Below, piece by piece: positions 34,974 to 44,093 of a stretch of 64,000 nt of DNA. The position numbers and the translations under genes were made by a program. The first letter of the stretch is position 1, and every line of letters begins with the position of its first letter. Under the pieces are notes generated by a model. That model worked only from the letters and a program-made list of their open reading frames with translations, was not told the DNA's origin and made no database searches. The stretch comes from Arenibacter sp041392165 (GTDB lineage Bacteria; Bacteroidota; Bacteroidia; Flavobacteriales; Flavobacteriaceae). The DNA is taken from the NCBI GenBank assembly GCA_041392165.1, contig JAWKMN010000002.1:310001-374000 (forward strand), in the 5' to 3' direction.

Positions 34974-37937
34974 ATGAATGTCTCCCCTTTATCTCAAATT
35001 CAATTCTTCCGCTCCCTTTTCAAAGGTCGTGAAGACGTGTTTGCTGTTCGTTGGGAGAAAGGAAACAAATCGGGCTATATGCCAGCCTATTTTTATGACC
35101 CATATCGTTTTCGGGCACATAAAATGAATGGAGGGACATTTCAGAATTTTACCGAAAAGTCTTATCTGAAACTTACAGATGAACAAATCCAAAAGCATTT
35201 GGAGGGTTTTCATCAAGTTGGAATTTATCCCTTATTACAAGACAACACGACTTGGTTTTTAGCAGCCGATTTTGATAAAGCCAATTGGCAAAAGGAAGCA
35301 GTTACTTTTCTTAATGCTTGCAAAGAAAAAGAAATTCCTGCCTACTTGGAGCGTTCCCGTTCAGGAAATGGCGGACACGTTTGGATATTTTTTGACAAGC
35401 CATATCCCGCGATAAGAAGTCGCAAAATATTCATTTCAATTTTAGAACAATCGGGAGCGTTTTCAATGTTTGATAAAAGCTCCAGTTTTGATAGATTGTT
35501 CCCCAATCAGGACTTTCTTTCGGGCAAAGGCTTTGGAAACTTGATTGCATTACCACTTTTTAAACCAATTTTTGAAAGAGGAAATAACTGCTTTATTGAT
35601 CCAGAAACATTTGAAGCAATCACTGACCAATGGGGTTTTTTGAAAAACATTCAAAAAGTTTCTATAGATCATTTAGATGAACTTTACAAAATAGTATCGC
35701 CTGATGTTCCGATAATAACACCGCAACCAAAACATGGAAAACTTAGCATTTCTTTAAACAATATTATACGAATCAGCAGAAATGGATTAACGCCAACGCT
35801 TACTCATTTTCTGAAAGAAGAATTAAATTTTGCAAACTCTGAATTTTTCATCAAAAAGAAATCAGGAAGAAACACCTTTGAAACAGTCCGTTATTTTAAA
35901 CTGATTGAGGAATCAGAAAGTGAAGTTTTCATTCCTCGGGGATTTATCGGAAGACTACTGCGCTTTTGCAAGGAATCACAAATCGAATTTGGGTTTGTTG
36001 ATGAAAGAAAGCTAAAACCAACTATTCCTTTTGAGTTTAATGCTGCTTTGCGAAATCATCAACTAGGTATAATCGAAACTGTTTCTAAAAAGGATTACGG
36101 AGTAATAGTTGCACCACCAGGTTCAGGAAAAACAGTTATTGGGTTAAAAATAATTATGGATAAAGGACAACCCACTCTTATTATTGTTCACCGAAAACAG
36201 TTATTGGAACAATGGACAGAACGGATTGAAGCATTTATGGGTATTCCGAAAAGAGATATTGGAGTTATTGGTCATGGGAAGTCAAAAATCGGCAAACAAA
36301 TTACCGTGGCTACCATTCAAAGTTTGCCAAAACAAATAGAATCTGTTGAAAATCAATTTGGAACTATCATAGTGGACGAATGCCACCACGTTCCCGCCGA
36401 AACTTTCAGGAAAACAATTGAAAAACTACAAGCATATTATCTGTATGGATTGACTGCTACCCCTTTTAGAAAGTACAATGATGGTAAATTGATTTTTACA
36501 CATTTGGGAGAAATAATTGCCAATATTCAGCCCATTGAAATTGAAAACTATAAACAAGCAAAAATCATCATCCGAAACACGGAATTAGATGTTCCCTACA
36601 ACTCTAAAACTGATAATTTTGAAGCTTTGTCAAAAATATTGATTCACGATACTGCCCGAAACAAACTGATATTAGAAGATGTAAAAACGGAATTGAATCA
36701 TGGTAAAAAAGCAGTTATCATTACCGAACGAAAAGAGCATATTGATACCCTATATTTGTTTTTAAAACAATCTTATGAAGCCATTACGCTAAGCGGGGAA
36801 GATTCAGAAGCTTCTAAAAAAGCCAAATGGAAAACATTACAAGAAGGGAGCTTTCAGGTTTTAATTACCACAGGACAATATTTTGGCGAAGGAACAGATT
36901 TGCAAAATATTAGCTGTTTGTTTTTGGTCTATCCTTTTTCTTTTGAAGGCAAACTAATCCAATACATAGGCAGGGTACAACGCTCGGAAATTAATCCGAT
37001 CATTTATGATTATCGAGATTATAAGATTGATTGTCTCAACAGACTTTTCCTAAAGAGAAATACGTATTATCGAAAAATTGACAAGCAAGCAACTTTGTTT
37101 GATGAACCAAAGGACGAAATCACAACTTTAAATCACATTTTAACTATAGAAAAGAAAATTAAAGTTCCAATTGAGGAATTGGAGTTTCATTACGGAAGTG
37201 TAGCGTTCAAACATCAAGTTGTTGAAATGAATACGGAACTTCAATTTCAGGTTGAAAACAACGAAATTAGACCAGAATTTGAGGTGCTTAAACCCTATTT
37301 CATCAAAACTTTAAAGTCAAAAAGTGTTGCTGTAGAATTGTTTGCTGAATTTGAAAACGGGAAATTGGTTTCTCAATTGGCACTATCAACTGATATTGAC
37401 CGCATCAATAAAGAAGTGGTTGAGGGCGTGAAATTTCAGTTTATAAATAAAGGATTACTCAAACAATTCAGTCCCAAAAATCAAAACATTCTGACTTCTG
37501 ATGAATTGCAAGAGCAGGATAAAATGTATTCAAACGCAGAAGAGTTGTTGAATGAAATTCTGAAAAATAAGCAATACAAACATTCAGAACACATTCAATA
37601 TTTAGCAGAACGACATGAAAGTTCAATAATGAAAATTCGTTTTGTCCTCAATCCAATTTCATTCGTATTTCTGCTTGCAGGAGAGAAAAGTTATTTTGTT
37701 GTTTTGGAAACCTTGGACACAGAAGAAGCGACTTACATTTGGCATACCCCTAAAAATAAATCGTCATTAATTGGGGAAATAAAACAAATTGACAGCCAAT
37801 TAGGCATTATTAGAGAAAAAGGAAGACAGACATTTTTAGAAAATAGTCCAGAAAACTTTGCTAGAATTATACACGACTATTCAGATAACAAAAAAGGATT
37901 TATAATATGGAAATCTGCATTAGAAGAGATTGTTTAG
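34974..37937 (+). CDS. TOTE-type primase (AEP) - SF2 helicase fusion
   Basis: A 987-residue protein. The N-terminal 250 residues match the archaeo-eukaryotic primase domain of TOTE-type conflict systems: metal motif WFLAADFDKANW (Asp99, Asp101), then RSRSGNGGHVWIFF (His135) and LFPNQDF. Next, after a linker, comes an SF2 helicase: RNHQLGIIETV, Walker A VAPPGSGKTVIG (about 379-390), LIIVHRKQLLEQW, DECHHVPAETF (about 467-477), LTATPFRK, and motif VI with YIGRVQRSE. A C-terminal domain of some 250 residues is unassigned. The protein can be expected to remodel or prime invading or transposing DNA. Last gene of the island. Confidence 0.88.
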   Translation: MNVSPLSQIQFFRSLFKGREDVFAVRWEKGNKSGYMPAYFYDPYRFRAHKMNGGTFQNFTEKSYLKLTDEQIQKHLEGFHQVGIYPLLQDNTTWFLAADFDKANWQKEAVTFLNACKEKEIPAYLERSRSGNGGHVWIFFDKPYPAIRSRKIFISILEQSGAFSMFDKSSSFDRLFPNQDFLSGKGFGNLIALPLFKPIFERGNNCFIDPETFEAITDQWGFLKNIQKVSIDHLDELYKIVSPDVPIITPQPKHGKLSISLNNIIRISRNGLTPTLTHFLKEELNFANSEFFIKKKSGRNTFETVRYFKLIEESESEVFIPRGFIGRLLRFCKESQIEFGFVDERKLKPTIPFEFNAALRNHQLGIIETVSKKDYGVIVAPPGSGKTVIGLKIIMDKGQPTLIIVHRKQLLEQWTERIEAFMGIPKRDIGVIGHGKSKIGKQITVATIQSLPKQIESVENQFGTIIVDECHHVPAETFRKTIEKLQAYYLYGLTATPFRKYNDGKLIFTHLGEIIANIQPIEIENYKQAKIIIRNTELDVPYNSKTDNFEALSKILIHDTARNKLILEDVKTELNHGKKAVIITERKEHIDTLYLFLKQSYEAITLSGEDSEASKKAKWKTLQEGSFQVLITTGQYFGEGTDLQNISCLFLVYPFSFEGKLIQYIGRVQRSEINPIIYDYRDYKIDCLNRLFLKRNTYYRKIDKQATLFDEPKDEITTLNHILTIEKKIKVPIEELEFHYGSVAFKHQVVEMNTELQFQVENNEIRPEFEVLKPYFIKTLKSKSVAVELFAEFENGKLVSQLALSTDIDRINKEVVEGVKFQFINKGLLKQFSPKNQNILTSDELQEQDKMYSNAEELLNEILKNKQYKHSEHIQYLAERHESSIMKIRFVLNPISFVFLLAGEKSYFVVLETLDTEEATYIWHTPKNKSSLIGEIKQIDSQLGIIREKGRQTFLENSPENFARIIHDYSDNKKGFIIWKSALEEIV

Positions 37938-38286
37938 TTTAGTATACGGTGGTTTATATATTATACAATGAGTGCTATTTTTGCACACCAGTCTCGTTCT
38001 TAAAAGTTAATGTTCAATATTTTTCATATCTCTATAAAATTAAAAGAGAGCATATTATATCTCCAAAGTTCTTTTTTTGGTTTTAGTGTGCAATTAGGTG
38101 TGCATATTTCAAATAAAATACTGAATAACAGTCGTTTAAAAATAAGTGGGTGAGCTTTCGATCCCTATGCCCTCCCGTTCAGACGGGGCTTGCCTCGGAG
38201 ATAGTCGGTTTCAAGATTTTTTATTAACCCGCTAATTTTTAGAATGAACGGGAAATAAATTAAATTAGAACTATAATCTTCTGTAA
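37938..38286. other. Right edge of the accessory island, no gene
   Basis: About 349 bases. The left half is very A+T-rich, like the island. Two copies of GTGTGC(A) lie close together near 38088 and 38100. A small hairpin CCCGT-TCAG-ACGGG (38174-38187) and a distant inverted copy of CCCGTTC (GAACGGG, near 38252) mark the return to a more G+C-rich background. No attachment repeat shared with the left edge was found by eye. Confidence 0.45.
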
Positions 38287-39288
38287 ATGCAAAAATTGGG
38301 GCTGCTCATCTTATGGCTATTGCAACTTGGGTGTAGTGGCCGGGCAATGGAGAAACTTAACGGTGTAAGTTTTGTTGCTTCTAGGGACAAGGTGGCCCAA
38401 GAACATGTGGATGCCGTTAGGAATATAAATGCCAAATGTGCAGCAGTGATGCCTTTCGGATTTATCAGGGATACAGATTCTCCGGAAATAATTTTCGACA
38501 CCTCAAGGCAATGGTTCGGGGAAACAAGGACAGGAGCCAGACAATACATAGAAATTCTGCATCGCAATGGTTTAAAAGTGATGTTGAAACCACAGATTTG
38601 GATTTCCAGAGGGGTATTTACCGGCAATTTAAAAATGGATTCCGAAGAAAACTGGAAGATTTTGGAGGAGTCTTATCAGAAATTCGTAATGGCGTATGTA
38701 TCCCTGGCGGAGGAAACAAAGGCCGATGCCTTTTGTATTGGGACGGAGTTGGAACAGTTTGTTCGTCACAGACCGGAGTTCTGGATAGAACTGATTAAAA
38801 AGATCAGGAGCGTTTATCATGGAAAACTTACCTATGCGGCCAATTGGGACGAATATGGAAGAGTCCCTTTTTGGGAGGATTTGGATTTTATAGGGATAGA
38901 TGCCTACTTTCCACTGAGTGATGAGAAAACCCCCTCCGTGGAGCAATTACGAAAGGGATGGCAACCGCACAAAGAAAAAATAAAAGCGTTGTCCATGGCC
39001 AAGAACAAACCCATTATCTTTACTGAATATGGATATAGGAGCAATAACTATACCGCCAAGAAGCCTTGGTTGGTAGACCATAGCCGGGGCGAAATAAATC
39101 TTGAGGCCCAAACCAATGCTACCAAGGCCATTTTTGAAGAATTTTGGAAAGAGGAGTGGTTTGCCGGAGGATTTGTTTGGAAATGGTTTGTGGACCATGA
39201 AAGGGCAGGGGGGATAAATGATAATCGATTTACACCCCAAAATAAGCCGGCACAGGAGGTAATCAAAAATTATTACCAAAAGCATTAG
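38287..39288 (+). CDS. GH113-like glycoside hydrolase lipoprotein (TIM barrel)
   Basis: A 333-residue lipoprotein: signal MQKLGLLILWLLQLGC with the lipobox Cys at 16. The (beta/alpha)8 barrel shows FCIGTELEQFV (about 150-160, acid/base Glu) and PIIFTEYGYRSN (about 241-252, nucleophile Glu), with the WFAGGFVWKWF strand near the end, a pattern of the GH113 and related clan GH-A families. GH113 enzymes are beta-mannanases, but the specificity here is inferred. It is the first gene after the island and stands alone. Confidence 0.8.
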   Translation: MQKLGLLILWLLQLGCSGRAMEKLNGVSFVASRDKVAQEHVDAVRNINAKCAAVMPFGFIRDTDSPEIIFDTSRQWFGETRTGARQYIEILHRNGLKVMLKPQIWISRGVFTGNLKMDSEENWKILEESYQKFVMAYVSLAEETKADAFCIGTELEQFVRHRPEFWIELIKKIRSVYHGKLTYAANWDEYGRVPFWEDLDFIGIDAYFPLSDEKTPSVEQLRKGWQPHKEKIKALSMAKNKPIIFTEYGYRSNNYTAKKPWLVDHSRGEINLEAQTNATKAIFEEFWKEEWFAGGFVWKWFVDHERAGGINDNRFTPQNKPAQEVIKNYYQKH

Positions 39289-39563
39289 GTCCATTTTGTC
39301 CACTAGGTGGAATTTGAACCGGCCGGCAAGGTACTCCTTCCCTATATTTGTTGCCTTCAGCTGGGCCTTGAAAACTATTGGTTGTTTTCTTTGGATGCCC
39401 CAATCTTGCCTTGAGGTAATGGACTATATTCTGGTATTGGCCTATTTTTGATGCATATTGCCTGGCCTAAACCCCAATTTTGTAGCATGTAAGAATTCCA
39501 ACACTTTGGATTGTTTTTGGAATTGGGCAGGATTTTTGATAATATTTGTATAAAATATATAGT

Positions 39564-40610
39564 GTGTCTGCCAAAAGAACTTTTATATTATCGTGGATGG
39601 TGGGCTTAATAGGGCTACCTTTAGTTTCCCAAACGTCGGTTAAAACGGTAATTGCGGAAAGGGGAGATGGTATTTATTCCATTCTTAGAAAACAAGGAAT
39701 AAACCCTGTTAGGCACTACGGACATTTTGTGGACCTTAATCAGGATAATTTACGGGATAGCATACACCTTTATGAGGGAAGGGAGTATATTATTCCTCCT
39801 GTACCCATAGATACCGTTTCTATAGAGGAATCCTCCATAAAAAAAGCTTCCGAAATTAAGACGGTATCCAATATACTTAACGATGATATTTTTGGAAAGG
39901 AGTACGCTTCCACGGAAATAAAAAGTAATAAGTTACAAGGGGCCATTTATTATTTAATATCAGGTCATGGTGGGCCGGATCCCGGGGCTATTGAAAAATA
40001 TGAAGGCAAAATTATAGCGGAGGACGAGTATGCCTATGATATTACCTTGCGATTGGCCAAGGAGCTAATGTCCCATGGGGCCAAGACCTATATTATAATC
40101 AGGGACTCCAATGATGGTATTAGGGATCAGCGCGTACTGGAAATAGATAGGGACGAGGTGGCCTATCCCAATGAAGATATACCTCTGAACCAATTATTGA
40201 GATTAAAACAGCGGGTAGATATTGTTAATAAACTGTATTTGGAAAATGCCGGTAAATATCAGCGGTTACTAGTGACTCATGTAGATAGCCGTAGCAGGGG
40301 GCAGAACATTGATGTGTTTTTCTACCATCATGAGAAGAGTAAAAATGGCAAGCGTTTGGCGGAAAGTATCCATGAGACTTTTTTAAATAAATACAGGCAA
40401 TATCAACCGAACAGGACCTATGAGGGGACCTTTGCAGATCGTAGCGGATTGTATTTGATAAAGAACACCTTGCCTGCCATGGCCTATATAGAAGTGGGGA
40501 ATATTAAGAACAAAAAGGACCAAAAGCGTATCCTGGACCCGGATAATAGACAAGCCCTTGCCAAATGGATTTCGGAAGGGGTGTTATTGGATTATGAGAC
40601 TAGGGATTAG
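39564..40610 (+). CDS. Secreted N-acetylmuramoyl-L-alanine amidase (Amidase_3)
   Basis: About 348 residues. The amidase_3 zinc site is visible as LISGHGGPDPGA (zinc His), DEYAYDITLRLAKEL (zinc Glu), THVDSRSRGQNIDVFFYH and AYIEVGNIKNKKDQ (catalytic Glu). It cleaves the amide between MurNAc and the peptide stem. The N-terminus is poorly defined: TTG 39546 lies in the promoter-like AATATTTG, so GTG 39564 is preferred, and ATG 39597 is another option. A hydrophobic signal or anchor segment follows. A 90-residue N-terminal part (about 30-120) looks like a LysM-type substrate-binding region. Confidence 0.85.
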   Translation: MSAKRTFILSWMVGLIGLPLVSQTSVKTVIAERGDGIYSILRKQGINPVRHYGHFVDLNQDNLRDSIHLYEGREYIIPPVPIDTVSIEESSIKKASEIKTVSNILNDDIFGKEYASTEIKSNKLQGAIYYLISGHGGPDPGAIEKYEGKIIAEDEYAYDITLRLAKELMSHGAKTYIIIRDSNDGIRDQRVLEIDRDEVAYPNEDIPLNQLLRLKQRVDIVNKLYLENAGKYQRLLVTHVDSRSRGQNIDVFFYHHEKSKNGKRLAESIHETFLNKYRQYQPNRTYEGTFADRSGLYLIKNTLPAMAYIEVGNIKNKKDQKRILDPDNRQALAKWISEGVLLDYETRD

Positions 40611-40731
40611 TGTCCTGTTAACCCTGTTTTAGTTGGCCCAAATCTTGTCCGCTTTCACCTGACCATCGTTAAAAGCGGTTCCGTAGCTGGCTAGGCTTAT
40701 GTGCCAATGTTTTGCCTTACCCATGGGTTAT

Positions 40732-41439
40732 TTAAGAAGTGATGTTTTTCTTGTAATAACGGTATAAATGTTCTGGGCCAACGCCCAGTGCATTCTTTAG
40801 GTGGATGATCCCAAAATGGTATTGTAATTTAAGGGTTCCTACCTGTTCATATTTTCTGGCCGAGGTTACTACATATTGGGGCAATACCTGGAAATTTGAA
40901 ATTTTGTATAGCCGGACAATAAATTGCATATCCTCATAAATAATATATTTTTCGTTAAAGCCGCCAGTCTTTAGGAATAGGTCCTTGCTAACAAATAAAG
41001 ATTGGTCACCGCCCCTACATAGCCGGTTGTTTATTCTGCTGAACCAGGCAAAGAATCGCAAAAACTTTTTGGAGGTGTCAAACTTCATTCTGAAGCAGCC
41101 GGAAACTATATGGTGATGAACGGCATTTAGAATATAAAGATCAAAGTCCTTGGGCGGATTGGTATCGGCATGCAAAAAGTAAAGGACATGGCCACGGGCC
41201 AATTCCGCACCCTTGTTCATTTGTTTGGCACGCCCCCTTTCAGAAGTTATGGTCTTTGCTCCCAATTTTTTTGCTATCCCAAGGGTGCCGTCCGTACTGC
41301 CGCCATCCACTACAATTATTTCCTCGATATTGTTGGGACTGCTGTTCGTTTTTATATGTGGTAACAAACTACCAATATGGGCAGCTTCATTTAGGGTCGG
41401 GATTATTATACTAATGGTAATGGAATTACTCAATGTCAT
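40732..41439 (-). CDS. TIGR04283-type arsenosugar glycosyltransferase
   Basis: A 235-residue GT2 glycosyltransferase. The nucleotide-sugar site is IIIPTLNEAAHIGSL with VVDGGSTDGT, and YFLHADTNPPKDF carries the DxD-like motif. The arrangement CRGGDQSLFVSKDLF and GGFNEKYIIYEDMQF matches the TIGR04283 family, seen in arsenosugar loci. It probably attaches a sugar to, or processes, an arsenical intermediate. Its start overlaps the DUF547 gene by 14 bases on the same strand, so it is in the same operon as ArsM and the nucleoside phosphorylase. Confidence 0.85.
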   Translation of the reverse strand: MTLSNSITISIIIPTLNEAAHIGSLLPHIKTNSSPNNIEEIIVVDGGSTDGTLGIAKKLGAKTITSERGRAKQMNKGAELARGHVLYFLHADTNPPKDFDLYILNAVHHHIVSGCFRMKFDTSKKFLRFFAWFSRINNRLCRGGDQSLFVSKDLFLKTGGFNEKYIIYEDMQFIVRLYKISNFQVLPQYVVTSARKYEQVGTLKLQYHFGIIHLKNALGVGPEHLYRYYKKNITS

Positions 41440-42181
41440 TTAGTTCCCAATTATATTTCAAATAACTTATTTTGGTATTGGAAGTCAATTTTACATGGGC
41501 ATATTGGTTAAGATAATCTATCAGGGAACCATTTTTGGCGAAATCCATTTTGTACCAGTTAAAAATCTGTGATAAGGAAGCCTTTTCCTCTGTAAGTACA
41601 TTTCTTTTGGGGTCATTGATAAAGTCTATGGTTGTTTGTTCCAACAGTTTTTCAAGATTGGTGGGGGTAAAGGCGGTGTTCACTAATTTGGGACAGGAAT
41701 AGGAGGCACAATTAATGGCAAAATGAATCCGGGGTTCCTCCATTTTACGTAGTATTTTGTGTTCCAGATCTCCCAAGGAAATCTTTTCACGGCCTATTTG
41801 CACGATTTCTTTTCCCCATGGATTTTTAATGCCCTTAATACTTTTGGCAGGATAATTGTCCAAAATTAGTTTCACCGTAGCGGCGTTGTAAAGGTTAATG
41901 TAATAAGCCAATTTTTCGGGTTTGGACCACTTGTCTTTAGGTGGGTTTTTTGCCAAATAATCCAGATAATTCCGTAATGATATAATATCCTTGTTAAAGC
42001 CTTTGTAGTCCACATTTCCTTTTTCGTCTACATGTTTTTTAAGCAAAATGGCCCATATGGAATGATCTACTTGCCAAACCATATTAACGGCAAACTTTTC
42101 ATTCTCCTTTGTTATAGGAATGGGGTCACCGGCACTTTTCGCTAGAAGCAGAATTAGGAAAATGGATATTTTAAGGTGCAT
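41426..42181 (-). CDS. DUF547 domain-containing secreted protein
   Basis: A 251-residue exported protein with a signal peptide (about 1-18). DUF547 signature: IHFAINCASYSCPKLVNTAF, with AYYINLYNAATVKLIL before it. The family is widespread in Bacteroidota and its biochemical role is unknown; a cysteine-dependent activity is possible from the conserved CASYSC. It sits inside the arsenosugar group, between the ArsM gene and the TIGR04283 gene, and is probably expressed with them. Confidence 0.88.
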   Translation of the reverse strand: MHLKISIFLILLLAKSAGDPIPITKENEKFAVNMVWQVDHSIWAILLKKHVDEKGNVDYKGFNKDIISLRNYLDYLAKNPPKDKWSKPEKLAYYINLYNAATVKLILDNYPAKSIKGIKNPWGKEIVQIGREKISLGDLEHKILRKMEEPRIHFAINCASYSCPKLVNTAFTPTNLEKLLEQTTIDFINDPKRNVLTEEKASLSQIFNWYKMDFAKNGSLIDYLNQYAHVKLTSNTKISYLKYNWELNDIE

Positions 42182-42239
42182 TGGATATTATTAACCTTAT
42201 GATTAGTACGGCCTTTAAACCCTAACATTCGGATATTGG

Positions 42240-43205
42240 TTAACAGCAACCTCCACCATTATAATGCCAAGTACTGTTGCTTATATGGATTTGGGCATTG
42301 CTTTTTTCCAAAACTGCAGCCGTTTTGTCACATACCGCCAAAGGTTGGTTTTGTATTAGAACATGACCGTTATTATCGTCAAAATATGTTTCATTACCAT
42401 AATAAATGGCCGTTTTCCCAGTAAAAACGCAGGGCCCATCTTGGGGCATAGGGTCTTTTATTGCTGCTATTTCAATAGATTCTATAAAGATCAACTCATC
42501 GGTAGGATAATGGTTGGGAGCGAGTACACGGTAAGATTTTCGCGCCCTAATTTCAATGGTTCCAAAACCGGCATCGGTCAGTACTTTTATGTACTCTTTT
42601 AGTGGGATACTTCCACTTAAACATAGGGCTCTTAATCGGTCATCGTTACGCAGGGTTTCGTTCATGGGCTGTTCACATATGGGGTCGCTCATAACCAATC
42701 TGCCATGAGGTTTTAGTACACGATACATTTCAGCAACCGCTTTTTTCAGGTCTTCCGCCTTAAAGATGTTGAACAAGCAGTTTTGGGCGGCAACATCTAT
42801 GCTTTCGTCTTCAATGGGCAGGTGTAGGGCATCCCCTTTTATAAGATTTATAAATTCGCTCTTGAACCAAGGGTTTTCCTGTTCCGCTATTTTGAAGTTT
42901 GCTTTGGAGGCCGCCAACATTTCGTCTACGACATCAATTCCGGTCACTCCACCGTTTTGTCTGGAAAAATAAGAAAACTGTAGCAACTCCATTCCACCTC
43001 CAACCCCTACATATAGTACTTTGGGGTTGTTTACCAAATCTTGGGCAGAAACCGTACTTCCACAACCATAGTTCATTTCTTGCATAATTTTTGGGATGGA
43101 CAGACCAGGGAATTGCCAAATAGGGTTCGTGGTACAGCACAGGCCAACATCGGGGGTCAATGCGGCATTTTTGTATAATTCATTTGTTGCTTCCAAATAA
43201 CTCAT
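42240..43205 (-). CDS. arsM: Arsenosugar-biosynthesis arsenite methyltransferase ArsM
   Basis: A 321-residue SAM-dependent methyltransferase. SAM motif VLYVGVGGGMELLQFS. Arsenic-binding cysteines are suggested by GLCCTTNP (Cys23, Cys24), AAQNCLFNIF and RALCLSGSIPL, the pattern of the arsenosugar-type ArsM branch, and the last residues GGGCC are also typical of this branch. It methylates As(III) to dimethylarsenic intermediates used for arsenosugars. It lies between the phosphorylase and DUF547 genes on the same strand. Confidence 0.9.
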   Translation of the reverse strand: MSYLEATNELYKNAALTPDVGLCCTTNPIWQFPGLSIPKIMQEMNYGCGSTVSAQDLVNNPKVLYVGVGGGMELLQFSYFSRQNGGVTGIDVVDEMLAASKANFKIAEQENPWFKSEFINLIKGDALHLPIEDESIDVAAQNCLFNIFKAEDLKKAVAEMYRVLKPHGRLVMSDPICEQPMNETLRNDDRLRALCLSGSIPLKEYIKVLTDAGFGTIEIRARKSYRVLAPNHYPTDELIFIESIEIAAIKDPMPQDGPCVFTGKTAIYYGNETYFDDNNGHVLIQNQPLAVCDKTAAVLEKSNAQIHISNSTWHYNGGGCC

Positions 43206-43271
43206 GTCTATATGATTAAAAGTTTGTTATTGGGATGATAGTTCCCTTTTCTTCACTACTCACGGCTAAGA

Positions 43272-44087
43272 TTATATTTCCTTGATCAATTCCCTAAATA
43301 ATTTTATCATTTTTGGTTCCGTTTTTCCCGCAATGGCAATTATTTCGGCAATGTTGACGGGTTTTAGATTGTCCGGGTCGCATTCGTCCGTTAGTACAGA
43401 TACCGCCACTACCGGTAATTTGAGATGATTGGCAACGATTACCTCTGGAACGGTGCTCATTCCTACGGCATCGGCGCCAATAATTTTCAGCATGCGGTAT
43501 TCCGCCTTTGTTTCCAGTTGAGGTCCTACCACTGAGGCGTAGACTCCCTTCTGAAGGCTTATATTTTCCTTTTTGGCTATTTTCTCCAAATTTTTGCGCA
43601 TAGTAATGTCATATGGTTCGCTCATATCCGTAAAACGATCCCCAAATTGGCTTACGTTTTTAAATGCCAATGGAGACCCGCCCTGAAGGTTGATATGGTC
43701 TTCAATAAGCATGAGGTCACCTTTCTTAAAATGAGGGTTGATGGCCCCGGCAGCATTCGAGATGAACAGTTTTTTTATTCCCAGATTTTGCATTACCCGA
43801 ATAGGGTAGGTAACGTCCAAAAGATCGTAGCCTTCATAAAAGTGGAATCTGCCCTGCATCACTACCACTTTTTTACCTTCCAGGATACCATAGATCAATT
43901 TACCGGAATGGAATTCTACGGTAGCCAAGGGAAAATAGGGGATATGGTTGTAGTGCGCTTCTATGGGATTTTCAATTTCATCTGCCAATTTGCCCAAGCC
44001 TGTTCCCAGTACAATACCGATTTCTGGGGTTTCAAAGCCTTTTGTTATCAAATAATCAGTAGATTCCTTAAGTAATTTAGCTGTCAT
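43272..44087 (-). CDS. Purine-nucleoside phosphorylase
   Basis: A 271-residue PNP of the trimeric (class I, PNPase/MTAP) type. Motifs: GIVLGTGLGKLADEIE, MQGRFHFYEGYDLLDVTYPIR (phosphate/ribose site, two pieces), ISNAAGAINPHFKKGDLMLI and MSTVPEVIVANHLKLPV. It releases bases from nucleosides with phosphate. In arsenosugar loci a PNP is expected to remove adenine from the 5'-deoxyadenosyl-arsenical formed by the radical SAM enzyme, giving the sugar phosphate. That enzyme is absent here. 6-base gap to the TIGR04282 gene. Confidence 0.93.
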   Translation of the reverse strand: MTAKLLKESTDYLITKGFETPEIGIVLGTGLGKLADEIENPIEAHYNHIPYFPLATVEFHSGKLIYGILEGKKVVVMQGRFHFYEGYDLLDVTYPIRVMQNLGIKKLFISNAAGAINPHFKKGDLMLIEDHINLQGGSPLAFKNVSQFGDRFTDMSEPYDITMRKNLEKIAKKENISLQKGVYASVVGPQLETKAEYRMLKIIGADAVGMSTVPEVIVANHLKLPVVAVSVLTDECDPDNLKPVNIAEIIAIAGKTEPKMIKLFRELIKEI

Positions 44088-44093
44088 AAAATT

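Noticed and set aside
38161..38200. TTTCGATCCC as a tRNA 3' fragment and attachment site at the island's right edge
   Set aside because: No matching copy was found at the left edge and no acceptor stem can be formed.
39310..39345. tRNA-like GAATTTGAACC (reverse T-arm) after the GH113-like gene
   Set aside because: No paired T stem, no cloverleaf around it.
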